A stretch of DNA of 5,530 nucleotides from an uncultured Chthoniobacterales bacterium (GTDB taxonomy: Bacteria > Verrucomicrobiota > Verrucomicrobiae > Chthoniobacterales > UBA10450), in contig CATPCN010000632.1 in the NCBI GenBank assembly GCA_955652855.1, forward strand, positions 1 to 5,530. Direction: 5' to 3'. The notes under the pieces were generated by a model. That model searched no databases. It was not told where the DNA came from and saw only the letters and a list, made by a program, of their open reading frames with translations. Both the position numbers and the translations under genes were made by a program. Within the stretch, counting starts at the first letter, position 1. Each line of letters starts with the position of its first letter. Shown piece by piece: positions 5,471 through 5,530 of the stretch.

Positions 5471-5530
5471 ACTTCAGTTCCAGAACATTACAGGGTAGTT
5501 GTGTTTGTGGGACACCAGGAGGTGTACAAG

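Noticed and set aside
5242..5472. Upstream extension of the two-helix membrane protein to a start at 5472.
   Set aside because: It overlaps the PadR coding region in another frame, is Arg/Pro-rich, and the ATG at 5241 has a plausible ribosome site.

Overview
The window looks like one end of an integrative, possibly conjugative, mobile element next to a tRNA gene in a GC-rich bacterium. An Acidobacteriota host is the best guess. It rests on remembered resemblance of the integrase C-terminus (a VMRRTHATLM type box II followed by QLGHSLDVNQNVY) to integrases from that phylum, and on a PadR-type regulator. No search could be run, so the taxonomy is inference.

Layout: an intact tRNA-Gly(CCC) lies on the + strand at 87-161. 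Every protein gene that can be supported lies on the - strand and points towards it. From right to left these are: the C-terminal part of a PadR-family regulator (5267-5470, disrupted or cut off at its 5' end); a two-helix membrane protein (4570-5241) that may be frameshifted near its C-terminus; a terminator and a leader containing an interrupted palindrome; a VirD4/TraG-like P-loop ATPase (2725-4356); a small multi-helix membrane protein (2351-2713); an excisionase-type HTH protein (2077-2361); a 61-residue protein (1866-2051); a strong intrinsic terminator; a 59-residue basic protein (1613-1792); a second excisionase-type HTH protein (1315-1566); and a tyrosine integrase (218-1306).

How it may work: integrase and the adjacent HTH protein would integrate and excise the element at the tRNA. 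The anticodon arm is a good recombination core, two 5-bp inverted arms around a 7-bp centre. Two pairs of GTGCTC repeats, each spaced 11 bp, lie on both sides of the tRNA at equal distances from the anticodon and look like integrase arm sites. Because both arms are present, this may be an unrecombined attP, for example a circular, phage or plasmid form, or a junction of tandem elements. The ATPase resembles a conjugative coupling protein but has no membrane domain, while membrane proteins are encoded on both sides of it. A split DNA-transfer pump is therefore a reasonable hypothesis. No relaxase, replication gene or other secretion component is visible here.

No stretch over 300 bases lacks a gene. 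The longest gap (about 200 bases, 4357-4569) holds a terminator, a hairpin and possibly an alternate-frame tail of the upstream gene.
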